Source: Nocardioides sp. YIM 152315
Lineage (GTDB): Bacteria; Actinomycetota; Actinomycetes; Propionibacteriales; Nocardioidaceae
Length of the DNA stretch: 64,000 nucleotides
NCBI RefSeq assembly: GCF_029210375.1
Contig: NZ_JARGER010000015.1
Span: 1-64,000, forward strand
Direction: 5' to 3'
In this document: positions 63,381 through 64,000 of the stretch, one piece after another
Layout of the letters: every line of letters starts with the position of its first letter
Numbering within the stretch: the stretch's first letter is position 1
Notes under the pieces: model-generated
Told to the model about the DNA's origin: nothing
Seen by the model: only the letters and a program-made list of their open reading frames with translations
Databases searched by the model: none
Made by a program: the position numbers and the translations under genes

Positions 63381-64000
63381 CTACCCGGCGCTTCCGGCGT
63401 ACGCCGGCTCCCGCTCCACGACCGGCTCGCCGCGCGGCCGGACCGGACGCCACGGCCACCAGACCCGGTCGCCGAGCAGGACCAGCGTGGCGGGGAGGAT
63501 CACCAGCCGGATCAGCGTGGCGTCGAGCAGGATCGCGGCCGACAGGCCGACGCCCATCATCTTCATCTCCAGCATCGACAGCGTCGCGAAGATCGCGAAC
63601 ACCGAGACCATGACCGCGGCCGCGCTGGTGACCACGCCCGCGGTGTCGACGATGCCACGCTGGACGGCGAGCCGCGTGGGCATGCCCAGCTCGACGTGCT
63701 CACGCACCCGGCTGAGGACGAAGACGTGGTAGTCCATCGACAGTCCGACGAGGACCACCAGCACGAAGAGCGGGATCCAGTCGATGACGAAGCCCGGGCT
63801 CGAGAAGTCCAGGGACCCGCTGAACCAGCCGTGCTGGAAGACCAACGTCAGGACGCCGAACGCCGCTCCGACCGAGGCCAGGTTCAGCACCGTCGAGATG
63901 CCGGCGAGCACCACGCTGCGGAACGTCGTGACCATGATCAGCATCGTCAGCAGCAGCACGAACCCGATGACGAGCCCGAGCCGGTTGCCCTGCTTCTCCG
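63381..64000 (-). CDS. MMPL-family transporter, C-terminal part (cut by window edge)
   Basis: The last 200 or so residues of an MMPL/RND exporter, with membrane helices, the motif VGLSMDYHVFVLSRVREHVELG and the final helices ending in a basic tail (GDRVWWPWRPVRPRGEP). The N-terminal part lies beyond 64000. It is a different protein from the MMPL exporter at 45-47 kb. Confidence 0.9.
   Translation of the reverse strand, partial: EKQGNRLGLVIGFVLLLTMLIMVTTFRSVVLAGISTVLNLASVGAAFGVLTLVFQHGWFSGSLDFSSPGFVIDWIPLFVLVVLVGLSMDYHVFVLSRVREHVELGMPTRLAVQRGIVDTAGVVTSAAAVMVSVFAIFATLSMLEMKMMGVGLSAAILLDATLIRLVILPATLVLLGDRVWWPWRPVRPRGEPVVEREPAYAGSAG

Overview
The window is GC-rich actinobacterial DNA, most likely from a Nocardioides-like member of the Nocardioidaceae. 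The evidence is the base composition, the many GTG starts, an actinobacterial bc1-aa3 respiratory supercomplex, and gene order. From memory, the order resembles the Mycobacterium tuberculosis block Rv2191-Rv2205c (exonuclease, trpD, ctaE, qcrCAB, ctaC, adenosine kinase, ErpA-like protein, glycerate kinase), followed near the right end by the pepR-pnp-rpsO block. I see no tRNA, rRNA, CRISPR array, insertion sequence or phage gene.

Left part (1-16.5 kb): a NYN-domain gene with a zinc-ribbon partner, a DEDDh exonuclease/GIY-YIG protein, an AsnC-type ligand-binding domain, trpD, a receiver-like protein and ctaG. Then come ctaE-qcrC-qcrA-qcrB on the plus strand and ctaC-ctaD-ctaF on the minus strand. 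An AbiEi/DUF559-type gene and an L,D-transpeptidase sit between these two respiratory operons. From 16.5 to 25.4 kb: cysteine desulfurase plus TusA, an FAD reductase with GTP cyclohydrolase I opposite a cysteine-rich ArsR/SufR-like regulator, adenosine kinase, an ErpA-like A-type carrier, glycerate kinase, a GNAT protein and quinolinate synthase.

Middle (25.4-44.9 kb): a MacB-type ABC efflux operon with two adaptor proteins, a phage-shock group (pspA, htpX, pspAB), a DUF3043 protein, an aldo/keto reductase, a PP2C-like protein, the phenylacetyl-CoA epoxidase operon paaABCDE, GNAT and AzlCD genes, and a mannitol-type PTS permease opposite a zinc alcohol dehydrogenase. From 45 to 53.7 kb: an MMPL exporter, a lone membrane domain, a thioredoxin-reductase-like protein, an XRE-cupin regulator, a MalT/LuxR-type regulator and a two-gene transcript. 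The exporter and the two-gene transcript share a nearly identical operator region. The right part (53.6-64 kb) holds an M4 protease, dapB, a methyltransferase, a SatD-like/membrane pair, pepR, pnp, rpsO, a YkuD-like protein, a DUF6458 protein and a truncated MMPL gene.

Three patterns run across the window. First, at least fourteen genes have a TANNNT hexamer exactly 6-8 nt before the start codon, as expected for leaderless mRNAs. Second, three operon junctions (qcrC-qcrA, paaA-paaB, paaB-paaC) carry the same 67-68 nt stop-to-start element. It has a conserved pyrimidine-rich core, copy-specific complementary arms that hide the next gene's GGGG ribosome site, and a 24-codon micro-ORF overlapping the neighbouring stop and start codons. 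Third, a terminator-like palindrome recurs at four gene ends, with a compensatory base-pair change in one copy. The stop-to-start element is the best candidate here for something not previously described.
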